A DNA stretch of 64,000 bases from Oryzias latipes. Its lineage: Eukaryota; Chordata; Actinopteri; Beloniformes; Adrianichthyidae. The position numbers and the translations under genes are program-made. The notes beneath the pieces were generated by a model, which had not been told where the DNA came from, made no database searches, and saw only the letters and a list, made by a program, of their open reading frames with translations. This document shows, in pieces, positions 47,640-61,460 of this stretch. Location of the stretch: the NCBI RefSeq assembly GCF_002234675.1, contig NC_019879.2, positions 24,733,855 through 24,797,854 on the forward strand. Direction: 5' to 3'. Within the stretch, counting starts at the first letter, position 1. Every line of letters starts with the position of its first letter.

Positions 47640-48235
47640 CTACAGCACTTTTCACACACAGAATCACAAAGACAGCATAAAATCAAACCAAACACATGGA
47701 GCTAGTAAAATCCAATATTAACAAGGCCTGCTAAAGTCAAAATAACAGATAAAAACATAGTCAAACGAGGACTAAAATCAATTAAAAACTCTTCGGATGA
47801 GAACGTCTTGACCTGGGATTCTAAAAATACTCAACAGGGTCAATCTGTCGCAACGACAATAGAAGGGAGCTCCAAAGACGAGGAGCGAAAAGGAGAGATC
47901 TCCTCCAGTCTTAAAGCCAGTTTTTGGAATGCTTAATAGATGTTGGCTGGAAGACCTCGGGGACCGGGCCGAAGAGTACAGGGTTAAAAGGTCAGAGATT
48001 TACGCTGGGGTTTGACCATGCAAGGCTCTAAAAAACAAAAGTAAAACTTTAAAATCAATTCAGAATTTAGCAGGCACCCAAAGGAAAGCAGACAACAGAG
48101 GAGTGATGTGTGTCAGTTTACCGGCTCCGGTTAAAATCCTGCCTTCAGAGTTTCGGACTAGCTGTAATCGATTTAGGGACTGTTTCATAAAACTGGTAAA
48201 AAGACATTTGCATAAATCAAAATGAAAAGGAATTA
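47640..48235 (+). mobile_element. L2-like LINE 5' region remnant
   Basis: Contains TTAAAATCAATTCAGAATTT, AGGAGTGATGTGTGTCAG and CAAGGCTCTAAAAAACAAAA, phrases typical of a widespread teleost L2-type segment. Non-coding and diverged. Assignment from memory only. Confidence 0.45.
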
Positions 48236-48350
48236 AAGCACGAATAACATAACGGTTTCCAGGTCAGATTGAAATGAAATACTTTTTAATTTTACTGTGT
48301 TCTTCAGATAATAATCCGTTTTGTCTATATTTCCCAGGAACATAGACTTG

Positions 48351-48582
48351 CCATCCATCCATCCATCCATCCATCCATCCATCCATCCATCCATCCGTCC
48401 GTCCGTCCGTCCGTCCGTCCGTCCGTCCGTCCGTCCGTCCGTCCGTCCGTCCGTCCGTCCGTCCGTCCGTCCGTCCGTCCGTCCATCCATCCATCCATCC
48501 ATCCATCCATCCAACCATCCATCCATCCATCCATCCATCCATCCATCCATCCATCCATCCATCCATCCATCCATCCATCCAT
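48351..48582. repeat. Compound (CCAT)11-(CCGT)22-(CCAT)25 array
   Basis: CCAT 48351-48394, CCGT 48395-48482, CCAT 48483-48582 with one CCAA unit at 48511-48514. The boundaries are sharp. Confidence 0.95.
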
Positions 48583-48905
48583 TTTCAGAACCCACTGAAT
48601 TTCTTTCAGGGTCACTGGGTTGCTGGAGCCTATCTGAGCTACTGTTGGGTGAAGGTGGTGTACACCCTAAACAGGTCACCAGTGTATTGGGGCCACACAA
48701 CCACACACACACACACACACACACACACGTACCTATAGAGGCAATTTAGAATGACCAAATAACCTACGATACTCCATCCATCCATTTTCCCAACCCACTC
48801 AATCTGCTTAATTAATGGGGTTGCTGGAGCCTATCTCAGCTACTGTTGGGCGAAGGCGGGTACACCCAGGACGGGTCTCCAGCCCATTGCAGCAACTGCA
48901 CACCT
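48583..48905 (+). repeat. Two family E repeat heads in tandem with a CA microsatellite
   Basis: The first head (to about 48770) has GGGTCACTGGGTTGCTGGAG and GCTACTGTTGGGTGAAGG. A (CA)n tract lies at about 48699-48728. A second head starts with CCATCCATCCATTTTCCCAA at 48775 and carries GGGGTTGCTGGAGCCTATCT and GCTACTGTTGGGCGAAGG. Confidence 0.75.
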
Positions 48906-49437
48906 TCACTTACTTTTCTTGTTTTTTTACTCTAAACAAGCTTTAAAAAAATGGCGTCGTTTTTGACATATGTTGATTCAATCGGGACAGAAAAAATTCC
49001 CAACAGTTAAGTTGAGGGACATTTAAACTCAGCAAACTTTAACTTTTTTTAGTTTAGTGACAGTCTCTAACAACAAGGATACTCTCGACTGCTAAAAATA
49101 AAAAGTTCCCACCAAAGTGTCCAATCTACTGAGAGTTAACATTAAAAAAAATCCCAGCACTGAAACATTTATCTTTAGGCATTTTCCACCCGTTTTCGCC
49201 TTGTTCCCGCTCACAATAAAGACTGTGGTGTACCCTGTCACAATTCCAAACTATTAGGTTTAGATTGCTAAATTGTCTCTCTAATTATATAATTAAATTT
49301 GTGCTGACAAACCTAATTGCTGCCTGAATTCTTCTCACGGGCAAAATTCTTTACATAAATGAAGTAGTGCCTTTTCTTTTCCTGCTGCTCCATCTGTGGT
49401 CAGGTTTGGGCAACAATGACTGCAGTTTTTAAATTCC

Positions 49438-49720
49438 CCCTCCAATGAAAATCATGTTTTTTAAGTTTTTGAGAACTTGACATGTACTTGTGGCTTTTTT
49501 CTTATGAAAGAGAAGAAATGTAATAAAAAAATCATTTTATTTTTGTATTTCTGAATATTTTTCCTTTTATATCGCTGTCAATCAAAATGTTGCAAAGACG
49601 CTCGGTTTGAATTAATGACCTGTTGTGATGTCACAACAGCCCAGCAGCGCATGCGCAGTGCACAAGCTCCCTGATCTGCCTCGTCCAGTTTGCACAAGCT
49701 CATGTGCGGGAGAAGAGAAG
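49438..49720 (+). repeat. MITE family B, partial copy
   Basis: Starts CCCCCTCCAATGAAAATCA and continues through a TGTACTTGTGGCTTTTTTCT block. It also has CACAAGCTCCCTGATCTGC, close to the copy at 54704. Confidence 0.6.
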
Positions 49721-51704
49721 ATGGCACATTGCATAAATTTAAAATTAGTCCCAAATGTGGTCTCTGCATTTGTGTTCTCTCTCTAACCGAGGTTGAAGGC
49801 TTGCTGTCCTGCATTAACCAGAGAGGGTAGAAATAAAAACAAGAATAAAATCAGGTGACCTTTTTTATTATTGCCTTGATGAAAATAAGAAAAATGTCAT
49901 GAGGTTTAGGAGGCCCGAGCAGGCTGGCTCCCCTACCGACAGTGTCTGGCCGCCAGCTCGCCTCCCTGGAGCCGATATAGTGATTGCGTTCGCTCCATCT
50001 GCCCTGCGACAGACTGTCCAGGGTGTAACCGCCTTTGCCCAACGGGTACTGTCTCAATCGGGTACCAATCACTGGGTGATTTGGCTCAATCGGGTACCAA
50101 ATCCTGCCTCGCCACTGAAATTGCACTGCTGCCAGACCTTTGCACCGCACCCGTTGCTCAAATTGCGTTCCAAAACCCATTGACTGTAAAAAAAACAACA
50201 GACGAATCGAGGTGTGACGTCACCCATAGAAAATGGGCTCTTACCTCCAGCTCTCGCGAAAGGAGCTAAAATTTCTCACCATTGCTTCCTGATACGGGCG
50301 CCGCTACTTTAACAAGTAGCTCAATATTTTAGTCACTCTGGGCTCTGTAGACTAAGTATACACTTTTTTTTTACTTCAGCAATCTTAGGTTTTCCTACGT
50401 GAATGCTGTGCTAAGCTATATTTTATAAGATTTAGTCTGGTTCTTCTATTTACGTTCTTCTTTTATAGCTGTACATCTGTTTACTTTTTTTTTAAAAATG
50501 CCTCTAACATTTAGTTATAAACTGTTCCGCAGTGATGATGAAAACTTGAAAGACGTGGGTCGTGAACTTTGACTCTTTCAGATTTGTCCCGTTGTTTGCA
50601 TTTAGAGTATGTTTGCGTTTCTTTTTCCAGTTTTTTGCAGACTCTGCATGTGAACTACTAAGGGAGCTTTGGTAAATGTTCTTGACCTGCAGGGAAATGC
50701 ATTTACTGTTATAAAAAGATTGCATACGACTCAGTTCCCTGTGGTTATGTCATAACATGTATAATACAAGGCGAGATTCTGTTTGATTATTCAGCAGCTG
50801 CTTCATTTAGCAGGAATTCTGTTGATCTGGCTCACTTTGTGCTTTTTATGTTTATTAGCAACGACAAATACGTGAGCATGCGTGCTGTTCGCCGAAGCTT
50901 CCTTGCAGCTTGTCTAGTTTCGTAGACAAGCTGCAAGGAAGCTTCGTTCTTTTGGAGAACATTAACTTTAAAAACAGCTGATTGTCTGCATGTGATGCAT
51001 TTGTGGGACTTCTGTAAATTGCAGCAACTCTTTCTTGACGTGATTTTTGGGTATCTACAACATTGCATCTCCTAAAAATATTCTGATTTAAACTTTATGG
51101 CATTTTATTCTTACAGTTGCATTTCAAACTTCTTTGATTTTGGATGCCAAATACAAGCAGTATCTAACTTTTTTCCAGACTAACTCGATAGTATTTGTTG
51201 GTTTATGCATAAGATGTCTTGACTAAAAACCCACATTTAAGGAAGCTCTGCTAATTGTATTTTTCTCAGCTACAGAAAAGTAATGCAAAGAAACACTGAT
51301 TTGTGTGCAAAAAAAGGGACGTTGCCAAAGGTAGCAGTCATACATTTCCAAGGTAATAAGTCGCTTTAATACATCTTAGTTTTTCTTGTTTCCTGGAAAC
51401 CCAACTGGCTTTTTTCATCTTTTGGTCTGGAGTGATTAAGTGCTCCCATTTGAAACTAAGCTGTTAAATCTCTAAAAGGATTTAATGTTCTTCAACAACT
51501 ATGCTTTGCACCTCTAAATAGGGCGAGTATCTGCATTTTATGCAGTCGGGAAACATCTGCAAACACCGGTCAAAGAACTTTTCACAATTTTCCCCATTTT
51601 CACATGTAGGGTCATCATGTGCTGCCAGTAGTTGTCCCTAATTATACTGAAACTGGATACTTGGTACATAAAAGGAACTACTGTGCCTGTTACTCGCCTA
51701 TATC
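49721..51704. other. Intergenic, with one exact inverted repeat
   Basis: No gene is seen. The block 49895-50170 is GC-richer, with a nearby direct repeat of CAATCGGGTACCAA (50056 and 50088). A perfect hairpin lies at 50893-50946. Confidence 0.6.
50893..50946. repeat. Perfect inverted repeat, 24-bp arms, 6-bp spacer
   Basis: The left arm CGAAGCTTCCTTGCAG... (50893-50916) and right arm (50923-50946) are exact reverse complements around GTTTCG. Confidence 0.95.
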
Positions 51705-51960
51705 TTAAAGACACACTCTGATTGTCTTTTGAGCTCCTTCAAAAGTGTCCCCAGTTGATTTTAGCCTGTGATATAAAAATGTCTAGGACATAGTTTCTGC
51801 AGGGCATTTGCCTCTGAGTTGTGGCCAGGACCACTGGGGCTGAGAAACCCCCCCCCCCCCCTCCCTGTTGCAGAGCAGAGTGGACTGTATAAGAGAACTG
51901 GACCAAGTGAGTATGACGTCACACATAAAAAAATGGCTTCTGGCTCCAAAGAGATGAAGT
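51705..51960 (-). repeat. MITE family B, partial copy
   Basis: Starts CTTAAAGACACACTCTGATT and has CTAGGACATAGTTTCTGC and GCCTCTGAGTTGTGGCCAGG, with a C-run near 51848-51860. Confidence 0.65.
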
Positions 51961-54703
51961 CAGTTCAGTCGCCAGGCAGTGATTGGTCCGAGTCGTTCTG
52001 AATCTACATTTCCATGGCAACCACTCTTGCCAGTGAAGAGTGAGCTTGTTGGACTTCCACTTGAAACGGGCCTCACAAAATCCGTCAATCAAAGGTGTCG
52101 AATGTTGGACGTGAGAACATATACGTTTATTGAGGAATCTGATTGACCAGTTCATAACTTGAATACTTTGCAATAAAAAAAATGTAATAAAAACAATAGG
52201 ATTAGCAAAAAGGTATCAGAATGGGTTTTTCTGGCAAATATAAAAACTGAATAATGGCTGTTTATTATTCTGTGGAAGTCTGGAGGTTTTGTTTTCTTGG
52301 AGTCAGCAGGTACTTCCTGTTTGAAACGCCAGAGGTGAAAGGTCACTCAGTCCAGTTCCTATACAGTTAATAGACCGGAGCAGAGAGTTTTTGGCCTGCC
52401 ATCATATATTTTCTACATCAAAAATAAGATTTTCTTCAAAATTTCATACTTAAATGGAATTTTGGGCCTACATTTCTTTAAATATGACATCCAGCATCAG
52501 AAAGATGACAAAAAAAACACGTTAAAAACACCAAAAACATTCATTTCATTTGAGTGAGTCTTCAACCACATTTCCTCTAAAACCAGGTAACTGAGCTTTT
52601 CTTTTCCACTGGATGTTTTGTTGGTTTTCTGCAGCAACGCCATGTCCCAATAGGCTGAAAAATGTCGTTTGAGCTCAAAAGAACTTTTAAAATAAAACCT
52701 ACACCTGGGGAAAGCTTGTTACAGTCTTCTAAAGTTGTGTGTACATACATGTACAGATGTGTATGATGGTGAAGCATTAAAAAATGTTTTTGTTTTTTTC
52801 TGGGGGGAAAAAGGCAAAAATCTAAATTGAATTTCAGATGACTTAAAAACAAGACTTCTCTCATTGTCTTAGGAGGAAAGAAAAGTTGATTTTACAGTTT
52901 TTACAGAGGCTCCAAAACTCTCCCCTGCAATGTGGAAAAATCTGAAAAGAACTTGCATCAATTTACCTTTATTTTTACTTTTTTCTTTAAATAAAATATA
53001 TAATGTTTGATCAATTTCTGTCAAAACATGCAACAATATAAAACAATTTGACTATTAGCTAGGTAAAATTTGCATAAAACATAAAATTCCAGAGGAGAAA
53101 GGGACGTTAGGACTCCAAAGTAGTTAATTTTTTCATCAGATTCGGTCAGGACCTGAAGGTTGTGAACTCCCCATCAAAAATGCAATCCTCCAAACAAGCT
53201 GCAACTCGGGATTTCCGATTTGACACTCTACCTTAATAAATTTCTTTCAACATTAAAACGCAATTTTCTGCAGATGTTCCAGCCAATACAAACACAATGG
53301 CGTGCAATCATAAATCTTTCTTTTTAGGAGGAGACATAATCATTCCCGCTTCTGATTAGTCATTAACAGTCCAGTTAGTGAAATGGTGAGACGCAGGTGG
53401 GTGGGCGACTGCTTACATCTCCGGGGTCTGCCTTGACTCTTTAATGATCGGTTAATTAACATTGCTTCAGTCCTCCAGCTTGTTTGCACACACACCTGCC
53501 ACGGGGAAGAATCCGAAAACACTGCTGCAGGGGACTGTAAACACGGCCGACGGGAACCCTGGAAGCTGGGCGGGAGGACGGAAATGGGAGATGTTGAATA
53601 TATAATTAAAACCGCCATGTGGAGAAAAGATGGCTTCAGAATGAAAAGCGCAAATAGAAGTGCAAGAATGTCTGAAGAAGAGGTGGACAGAACCGGCAGA
53701 GTGGAAGCATCTCAGCCATCATTAGGGGGCCTGGGTGGCAGCGCTCGTCTCTGTTACTCATGGCAACGCTGCATACCATGATAATAGGCTGACTGATGAT
53801 TGGTCAGGCTGCCACTCTCTGGTTAGTGAACTCACTGCTGTGTGAGTGAGCTCACTGTCTCAGTGGTTAGATAAACCGGCCAGAGCCGCGTTTCTTCTCA
53901 TCAACGCCATTAAACCTGTTGATGAGGAGAGCCGAGGCTGCTGCAGTCCCCTCCCCACGTCTTCAGTGTTTCTCCCACTCTCAGACTGTTTATCAAAGCA
54001 ATAAATAATGCAGACGGTAACACGATCACCAGGACTGTTTTGCTGCTTAAACTCACACTGTTAATATTTCCCCGCTGTCGTTTTATTGCACAGGATCCGG
54101 ATTCTGCTGTCCTGCCTCCAGAGCTCGCTCAGTCACGCCAGACAGTTGCAGTGCCTGAGAGCCAGAGCATCGACCTGAGGAGCCTCGCTCGTGTGAATGT
54201 CTAATGCAACCCAGTCTGGGAATACTGCCAGTCTACTGTTACTCCACCAGTGGGGTTTATCATGCACACATGCACACACCCACATGCCTGTACGCGTGCA
54301 CACAAAGAAAAAGGGTGTGTTTGTGTGTGCTGTGTACGTGTGATACACAGAGAGACAGAGGCACAGCTTTGTGGTGTGTCACTGATCTCTCCAAGCCTGC
54401 ACAAACATGTCGTAACGCTGCCACGGCCTGCTTGTCAAAAGTCACAAATACGGAGCTTTCATCCCGAGATTTTTGTTTCCTAGCCTCTGAAATGTCACTG
54501 CAGAGTGTTCGTAGTCATAAACCGCTTCAGTCTGTCTGCTCTCTACAGTACAAAGAAAAATAGCTTCAAACCAAAGTGCTGTCTTTACCCCCAAACGCAT
54601 AAAAAAGATACAGGTTAGCAAAGCAAATGTATGAAACATCATTAATGATACATCAAAATATGAGTATTTGTTGGCTTACTGTTTGGATGAACTAAAGATC
54701 TTT
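51961..54703. other. Intergenic region without recognised gene
   Basis: No exon with family support. 53330-54200 is GC-richer, low in obvious repeats, and includes a CTCATCAAC/GTTGATGAG inverted pair at 53897-53926. A short TG/CA-rich segment lies at 54260-54340. Confidence 0.55.
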
Positions 54704-55330
54704 AAAGACTCACTCCGATAAATTCGGTGGTTTTGATGTTTTTTAACATCTTCTGGTATTTTTCTGATGATGGAGAAAGAAAATTACACTTAAAATTGCA
54801 TTTCTAAGTATTTCTTTATTAAAATCCTTATGAATCAGGAGCAGACAATATGCAGTTTGAAAAAGATGGTATTTCTGACGTAAAAACACGCAGGCCTGGC
54901 CACAAGCTCCCTGCTCTGCTCCATTCTGATGCATCCACATGCAGACAAATGGATCCGTGTACGTCTTCGTTTTCCTCGTCTGAGCTGTAATCTGGATCAA
55001 AACTGTATGGCTGGATAGGAACAAAATAGCTCGCCATTTTTGTTGCACCAGTATACTGTTAGGTTGGAAGTATGAGGAGCTGTAAGCTAGTGGGAGAGTG
55101 TGTAAACAGAGAACTCTCAGCAATCGGGAGAGGGGTTTGCTCCATGCCAGAGATCCCGCCAACAATTCAGAGGTGAATTACTAATGAGCTACTTCCGCTC
55201 TGCAGAAATTAGGTCCTAGAAAACGACATAAGTTTTTACATTTTGGCTCAAAAACGTCATAATCATAATTAAAAGATCACAGGAAACACTTTGAAAATAG
55301 CTCGAAAGATGATTAGATTGGGACCTTAAG
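54704..55330 (+). repeat. MITE family B, longest copy (about 0.63 kb)
   Basis: The left end TTAAAGACTCACTCCGAT and right end TGATTAGATTGGGACCTTAA are diverged inverted repeats of each other. All internal blocks seen in shorter copies are present in order, so this is the best reference copy in the window. No coding frame. Confidence 0.8.
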
Positions 55331-56995
55331 ATCAGAAGGGTGCGCCGTCAAGCTTGAATGTCAAGAAATTTCCAAGAAAAAATCAAATAAGAAACAAGTG
55401 TAAAAAGCAAAAAAATATGTGATAGAAACCTAGAAAATTGCAGCTAAGTATATTCTGCTTTTCTGCACAGGAAGTTCCTTTATACCAAAGTACTGTTTAT
55501 GTTTCTCCAGAGTCAATATTCATAGATCTGGGTAGAAATCATTGCAACCAATGATAGTTTGTGCAAAAAGGCCAAACATTTGTTCATTTCAAGGCTGGAG
55601 CGGGCAAAGAAAACAACATTTATATTTCAGAGTTATTTTGCTTTAACACTTCCTTTAGGGGTCAAATCTAAAGTGAGTTAATGTAATTAAAACAAGGAAA
55701 ACCAATTACAATCAGTTTGATGTGTGGGCACACGGGTCTGGCTGTCCATCTTGGGTCCAAACACATTGCAGTGCTTCTTGTTGTCGCCACTGGCTGTAAA
55801 CCAGAGTAATAAAAATATTAATGATGCTGGCAGCCATACAGTGTGACTTATTATTTGGGTAAGAATGACCATTCAGTTTTCAGATTTTTACGTTTGTCTC
55901 TAAAATCAACAATTTTCTATTTGCTTTTTGGTCCTATTTTGCTTCTTATGTTTTCCCTTTCGTTCAATTGCGATTCTGGGCTGACAGAAATTAGATTCTC
56001 ACAGTCTGGAAAAAAAAACTGTGCCTCTTAATCGTCTTTCCTATAATAGTTTTTATCACCTTGAGCATAGAATACATTATCCATCTTGACAGATGTGATC
56101 AGGAACTACTTGCAGGCAAAGCTATTTATTTGTTGGGTTCCGCCCCCAATTTGCAGCTGGCATAGGGTAGGAGAAATTATAGAGTAGTTGGGCGGCAGAG
56201 AGGGGATGAAATGTGTTTGAATGCAGGAGTAAACTTGCTTGGGGGCTTGAATCATAGCAGAGATAAAAACTTACAAACCTACAAACACATACTGCTGCAG
56301 AAAAAGTATATACTCCCCTCCTGGTTTTGTTTTTTTTAAGGTGGGGTAAATCTTTCACTAATTATATATCATGAACAAATATCTCAGCAAATAGAAATGT
56401 GCAAGTTTTAAGATTAAAGTCGATTGTTTTGTTTTTTTACTTGGATTTAAAAAAAAATATGCACCCACTCCACTCCTTGTTAAATCCCAATCAAACTGTA
56501 AATAATAAAATTGCCCTACAAAACCTTTTGATCAAATACTTTGTGGTATACAAATCTAAATGTTGAACTTCCTGAAAGGTGTGTGCCCTGTTTGATTTCG
56601 ACTAAACCCAACAGACAGAAAAGAAAAAAATAACAAAAAAAAGAGCCCACATTCGAGCATGGTGGTGGTAGGGCAAGTATTTGGAGCTTCTTTGCAGCCT
56701 TGACCCTTTAACTCCCTGGATGTCACCGGCGAGACCTAAATAACACGCTCTTTGACGTACCGTACACCTAACACATTACTAACGTAAAGGGTTGCATATC
56801 AGCAGCTTTTCTACACAACAGAACCAGTGGATTTAAGTGGACGGCGTGAGCATATTATTGCGGTAAAGTGTTGTATATCAGTGTAAAGCTGCTACTCCAC
56901 TTCAGAATCTGCTGGAATTGCATTTATTGCATAAACGCTTGAAGAGTTGTGGTAGTGAAAAAATGTAAACACTGAAGGTTGAGCTCTGGTGTTAA
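55331..56995. other. Intergenic, AT-rich
   Basis: No gene. 56290-56700 contains an AAAAAGTATATACTCCC-like phrase and may be an old Tc1-type remnant, but the evidence is weak. Confidence 0.5.
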
Positions 56996-57512
56996 TGGCC
57001 CACTCTGACGAAAATTTAGTTTTTCATGTTTTTAACATGTTCTTGCAGCATTTTTCTGATGACGATGGTCTTATTAGGTAAACTAAGTTCAAAATCTGAT
57101 TATTTCTTTATTCAAATTGTTGAGAATCAGGAGCAGAAAAAAAAATTGCCAATTGAAAAAAAGCTTATTCGTGATGTCAAAACCACGCTGGGCGGGCCAC
57201 AACTCCACTCGGAAACGGGGAAGGGAAGGGGGGTGGAGTTGCTCAGCGCCAACAGTCCCGCCTACAACTAAGATAACTTTTTATTTCATTTTAAACTTGT
57301 CCTGTCAAGCAACTGAGCAAACAGATGAGAGCTAAAGATTTTACTGTTACAAAGGGCAGTTATGAATCTTCTGAGGAGACTTTCTAACAACCTACTGGCA
57401 CTCTGCAGAAACTATGTCATAGAAAACAACACTGTTTTTTTTATTTTGGCAAAAATGGTGGAAATGCTTTTAAAATAAATCAAAAGATGATTGGAATGGT
57501 TTTTTAAAGGGT
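56996..57512 (+). repeat. MITE family B copy
   Basis: Begins ATGGCCCACTCTGACGAAAA and contains TGCAGAAACTATGTCATAGA. It ends CAAAAGATGATTGGAATGG followed by TTTTTTAAAGG. Confidence 0.75.
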
Positions 57513-57889
57513 TAAGACCAAAGGTTTTGTTGTAACTGATTACACAATAATCCTGTTTTATTTTGAAAAAAAAAAAACTAAAAGGGAAACTTTTGATTTG
57601 TAACATTAGGATAACAAATAGGAAATAGATTTGTTATCCTAATAAATAATAAAATAAATTTTGGCTTAGGTTATGTTGAAATTGTGTGACATGTTCTAAA
57701 AAGTGTTCCTGTTGGAAATCGTCCAATGTTCCTGAATCAAAACAGCTCTGAAGAAAACAAAGGGGAGTGGGGGGGGGGGTGACTCATTGACACTAAACAC
57801 AAAACCTTGAAAACAGTTTAGTTTTCTCACGGGGCTTGGCAGGTTAACGTCCCCCCCCCCCCCATTTTATGAAATCATACCTTTAGATG

Positions 57890-59190
57890 GGTAGATTTTC
57901 AGTCATCGTTGTTTATTGTTTTACTGGAAGGGAGTAAATACTTTTTCCACATCACTGAACATGAATGCACACCAACAATAGCCACATTTTTAAGTAAGAA
58001 GAATCGGTACAGTGTCTGCACCTTCACACACATTACTTGAATCCGGTGGACCTGAAAAGCACATACAATGTGGAAAAAATACATGTATTTCAGTCTAAGA
58101 CTCTGCAGGTTGTCCCACTTTGAAATATAAGAAATGTCTGTGATGTTTGTCATAGAAACACTTCAGCTGTGGAAACAGAAGAAAAGAAAAGAATAAAAAA
58201 AATGAACATTCTTTGATTTTTTTTTAAAGAATTTATTTGTATAAAGTGCAGAAAATAATTATTTGTTCAATAGCAACATTTCTTCTCAATACTACTCTGG
58301 TTGTCAGTGGCAACGGCCAAACTTTTCCTGTACGTCTTCAGCAGGTTTGCACACCATAGTTGCATTTTTGGTCCGTTCTTCCATGCAGATTGTCTCAAGC
58401 GCTGTGATGGTTTGGTTCTGTCGCTGGGCAACTCGGACTTTCAACTCCCTCCACAGGTTCTCCATTGGATTGACGTCCAGAGACTGGCATGGCCTCCAGA
58501 ACCTTGAAATGTCTTTTTTTTGTAGCCACTCCTTTGTTACCTCGTCAACGTATCTAGGATCATCGTCATAGTGGAATATCTGCCATGTTTCATTATTAAT
58601 GCTTCCACTGATAGAAAGAGGTTTTTCCCCCAAAGCTCACCATACATGGTCCCATTCATGTCAATGGGACCATGTATGGTTGTCCTGTTCCCCACACAAA
58701 AAAGCAGCCCCAAATCATGATGTTACCACCTCCATGCTTATCATCCATACTCCCTAAGAGTTCCGTTTTGGTTTCATTCTCCCAATCCTCCTCTAGATCA
58801 TTCAGATGATGTCTAGAGAACTTAGGATGGGCCTGGACAGTTTCCCCAATGTAGTTCTGGGCCGTTTCCTCACCGCTCTCAAGATCATCTGTACCCCATC
58901 AGGGGGGAATCTTGCATGGATCTCCGGGGGAGGGAGATTGTCTGTGGTCTTGTCTTGTATTTCTTCCATTATCTAATAATTTGCTACAACACTTGATCTT
59001 TTCTCTCCAATCTGCCCAGTTCTTTTTAGATCGTGTCCCTGGTGTCCTTTGACAGCTCTTTGGTCTTGATCATGGTGGACAGGTTGTAGTCTGCCTGTTC
59101 AAGGGTGTGGACAGATGTCTTTCATGCTAATAATCGGTTCAAATAGGTGCTATTATTACCGGTAACAAGTGAAAGATTGAAGATCTTCTC
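57890..59190 (-). mobile_element. Decayed Tc1/mariner-type transposon
   Basis: Minus-strand frames show Tc1-type transposase pieces: MIKTKELSKDTRD (about 59030-59075), HGGGNIMIWGCFF and GTGQ (about 58690-58740), then an open piece at 58304-58633 with DDDPRYVDEVTKEWLQKKD, LDVNPMENLWRELKVRVAQRQ. Stops and frameshifts separate them, so it is inactive. A TIR-like GGAGTAAATACTTTTTCCAC lies at 57931-57950. Outer limits are estimated. Confidence 0.8.
58639..58680. repeat. Perfect 18-bp-arm inverted repeat inside the Tc1 remnant
   Basis: ACCATACATGGTCCCATT and its exact reverse complement flank a 6-bp spacer CATGTC. It interrupts the transposase frame after the GTGQ block. Confidence 0.95.
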
Positions 59191-59192
59191 AA

Positions 59193-59398
59193 CCCTTGTG
59201 CTGTCTTAGATGACCCCACCCTTACATTGACGTGTTCTCCCTACCATGACAAAGGTGGATAAAGGTGGAAAGATTTCATGTAATCCATGGACACCAGTGA
59301 AGATCACAAATCATTGAAGAAAAAAAGGTTCAGAGCACTGTCTAGTGGGTCTGGATGACCCAGCTCCCAAAGGTAAAGTGCCTAGGATAGAACAAGGG
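59193..59398. mobile_element. TTAA-flanked piggyBac-like MITE, copy 3
   Basis: The left end CCCTTGTGCTGTCTTAG and right end CTAGGATAGAACAAGGG are inverted. The flanks are TCAA and TTAC, both one change from TTAA. The interior matches the copies at 21820 and 39843. Confidence 0.8.
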
Positions 59399-60994
<1,596 letters not shown>

Positions 60995-61401
60995 GGACGT
61001 TAGCTGACGTCATCGCGAAAGAAAACATCCGAACTTTCAAGCCTCGGTCGAACTTATCTCAAGTTTGAATTCGCTTTCACGGGCGCGCAAACCGAAGCAG
61101 GCGGTTCCGGACAGGATAGTCCGGGCTCGTTCTGCGTGTTTGTGTTTGTTTCAGACATTGTCGGCGTCACGCAGGGCTGAATAGTTGCTGTTGTCCGACA
61201 GGAACGTTCACTGGCACACAGAACTGACCTAGAATTGCTACTTAGAATTGGGCGAAACCATCGCTCAAAAGCGAAGGGGGAAGACGGCAGGAAATTTTGA
61301 CTGGGATGGAATGGAGTAGGACCACTGGAAAGCTCATGCGAAAAGGGGGGGGAGACATTTTCCTATTTTATCATGTTATCATGATAATGTAGTGATTTGA
61401 T
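60995..61401 (+). promoter_or_regulatory. CpG-rich promoter and 5' UTR of an unidentified gene
   Basis: CpG frequency jumps at about 60995. A palindromic CRE TGACGTCA lies at 61005-61012. The CpG-rich sequence continues to about 62300. Typical of a TATA-less vertebrate promoter. Confidence 0.6.
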
Positions 61402-61460
61402 ATGAGTGTGGTTCAAAACCCGCCTTTGACAAAAATGGAAATTAAGGAAAACAAATTCAG
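61402..61460 (+). other. Possible first exon end with short leader ORF
   Basis: ATG at 61402 opens MSVVQNPPLTKMEIKENKF and runs into a strong donor CAG|GTGAGT at 61460/61461. Joined to the exon at 63777 it would stop at once, so it is either an upstream ORF or the start of a product whose next exon lies outside. The family is not recognised. Confidence 0.4.

Noticed and set aside
47304..47695. Minus-strand frames of 87-106 codons with DGWM repeats
   Set aside because: Artefact of the (CCAT)21 array; the flanks show no family match.
47533..48582. CRISPR-like repeat arrays
   Set aside because: The units are 4-bp tandem repeats without spacers, and the genome is a vertebrate's.
48233..48749. 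Long open frames with DGWM, TDGR or SIHP/SVRP repeats
   Set aside because: They are translations of the CCAT/CCGT tetranucleotide arrays, open in several frames on both strands.
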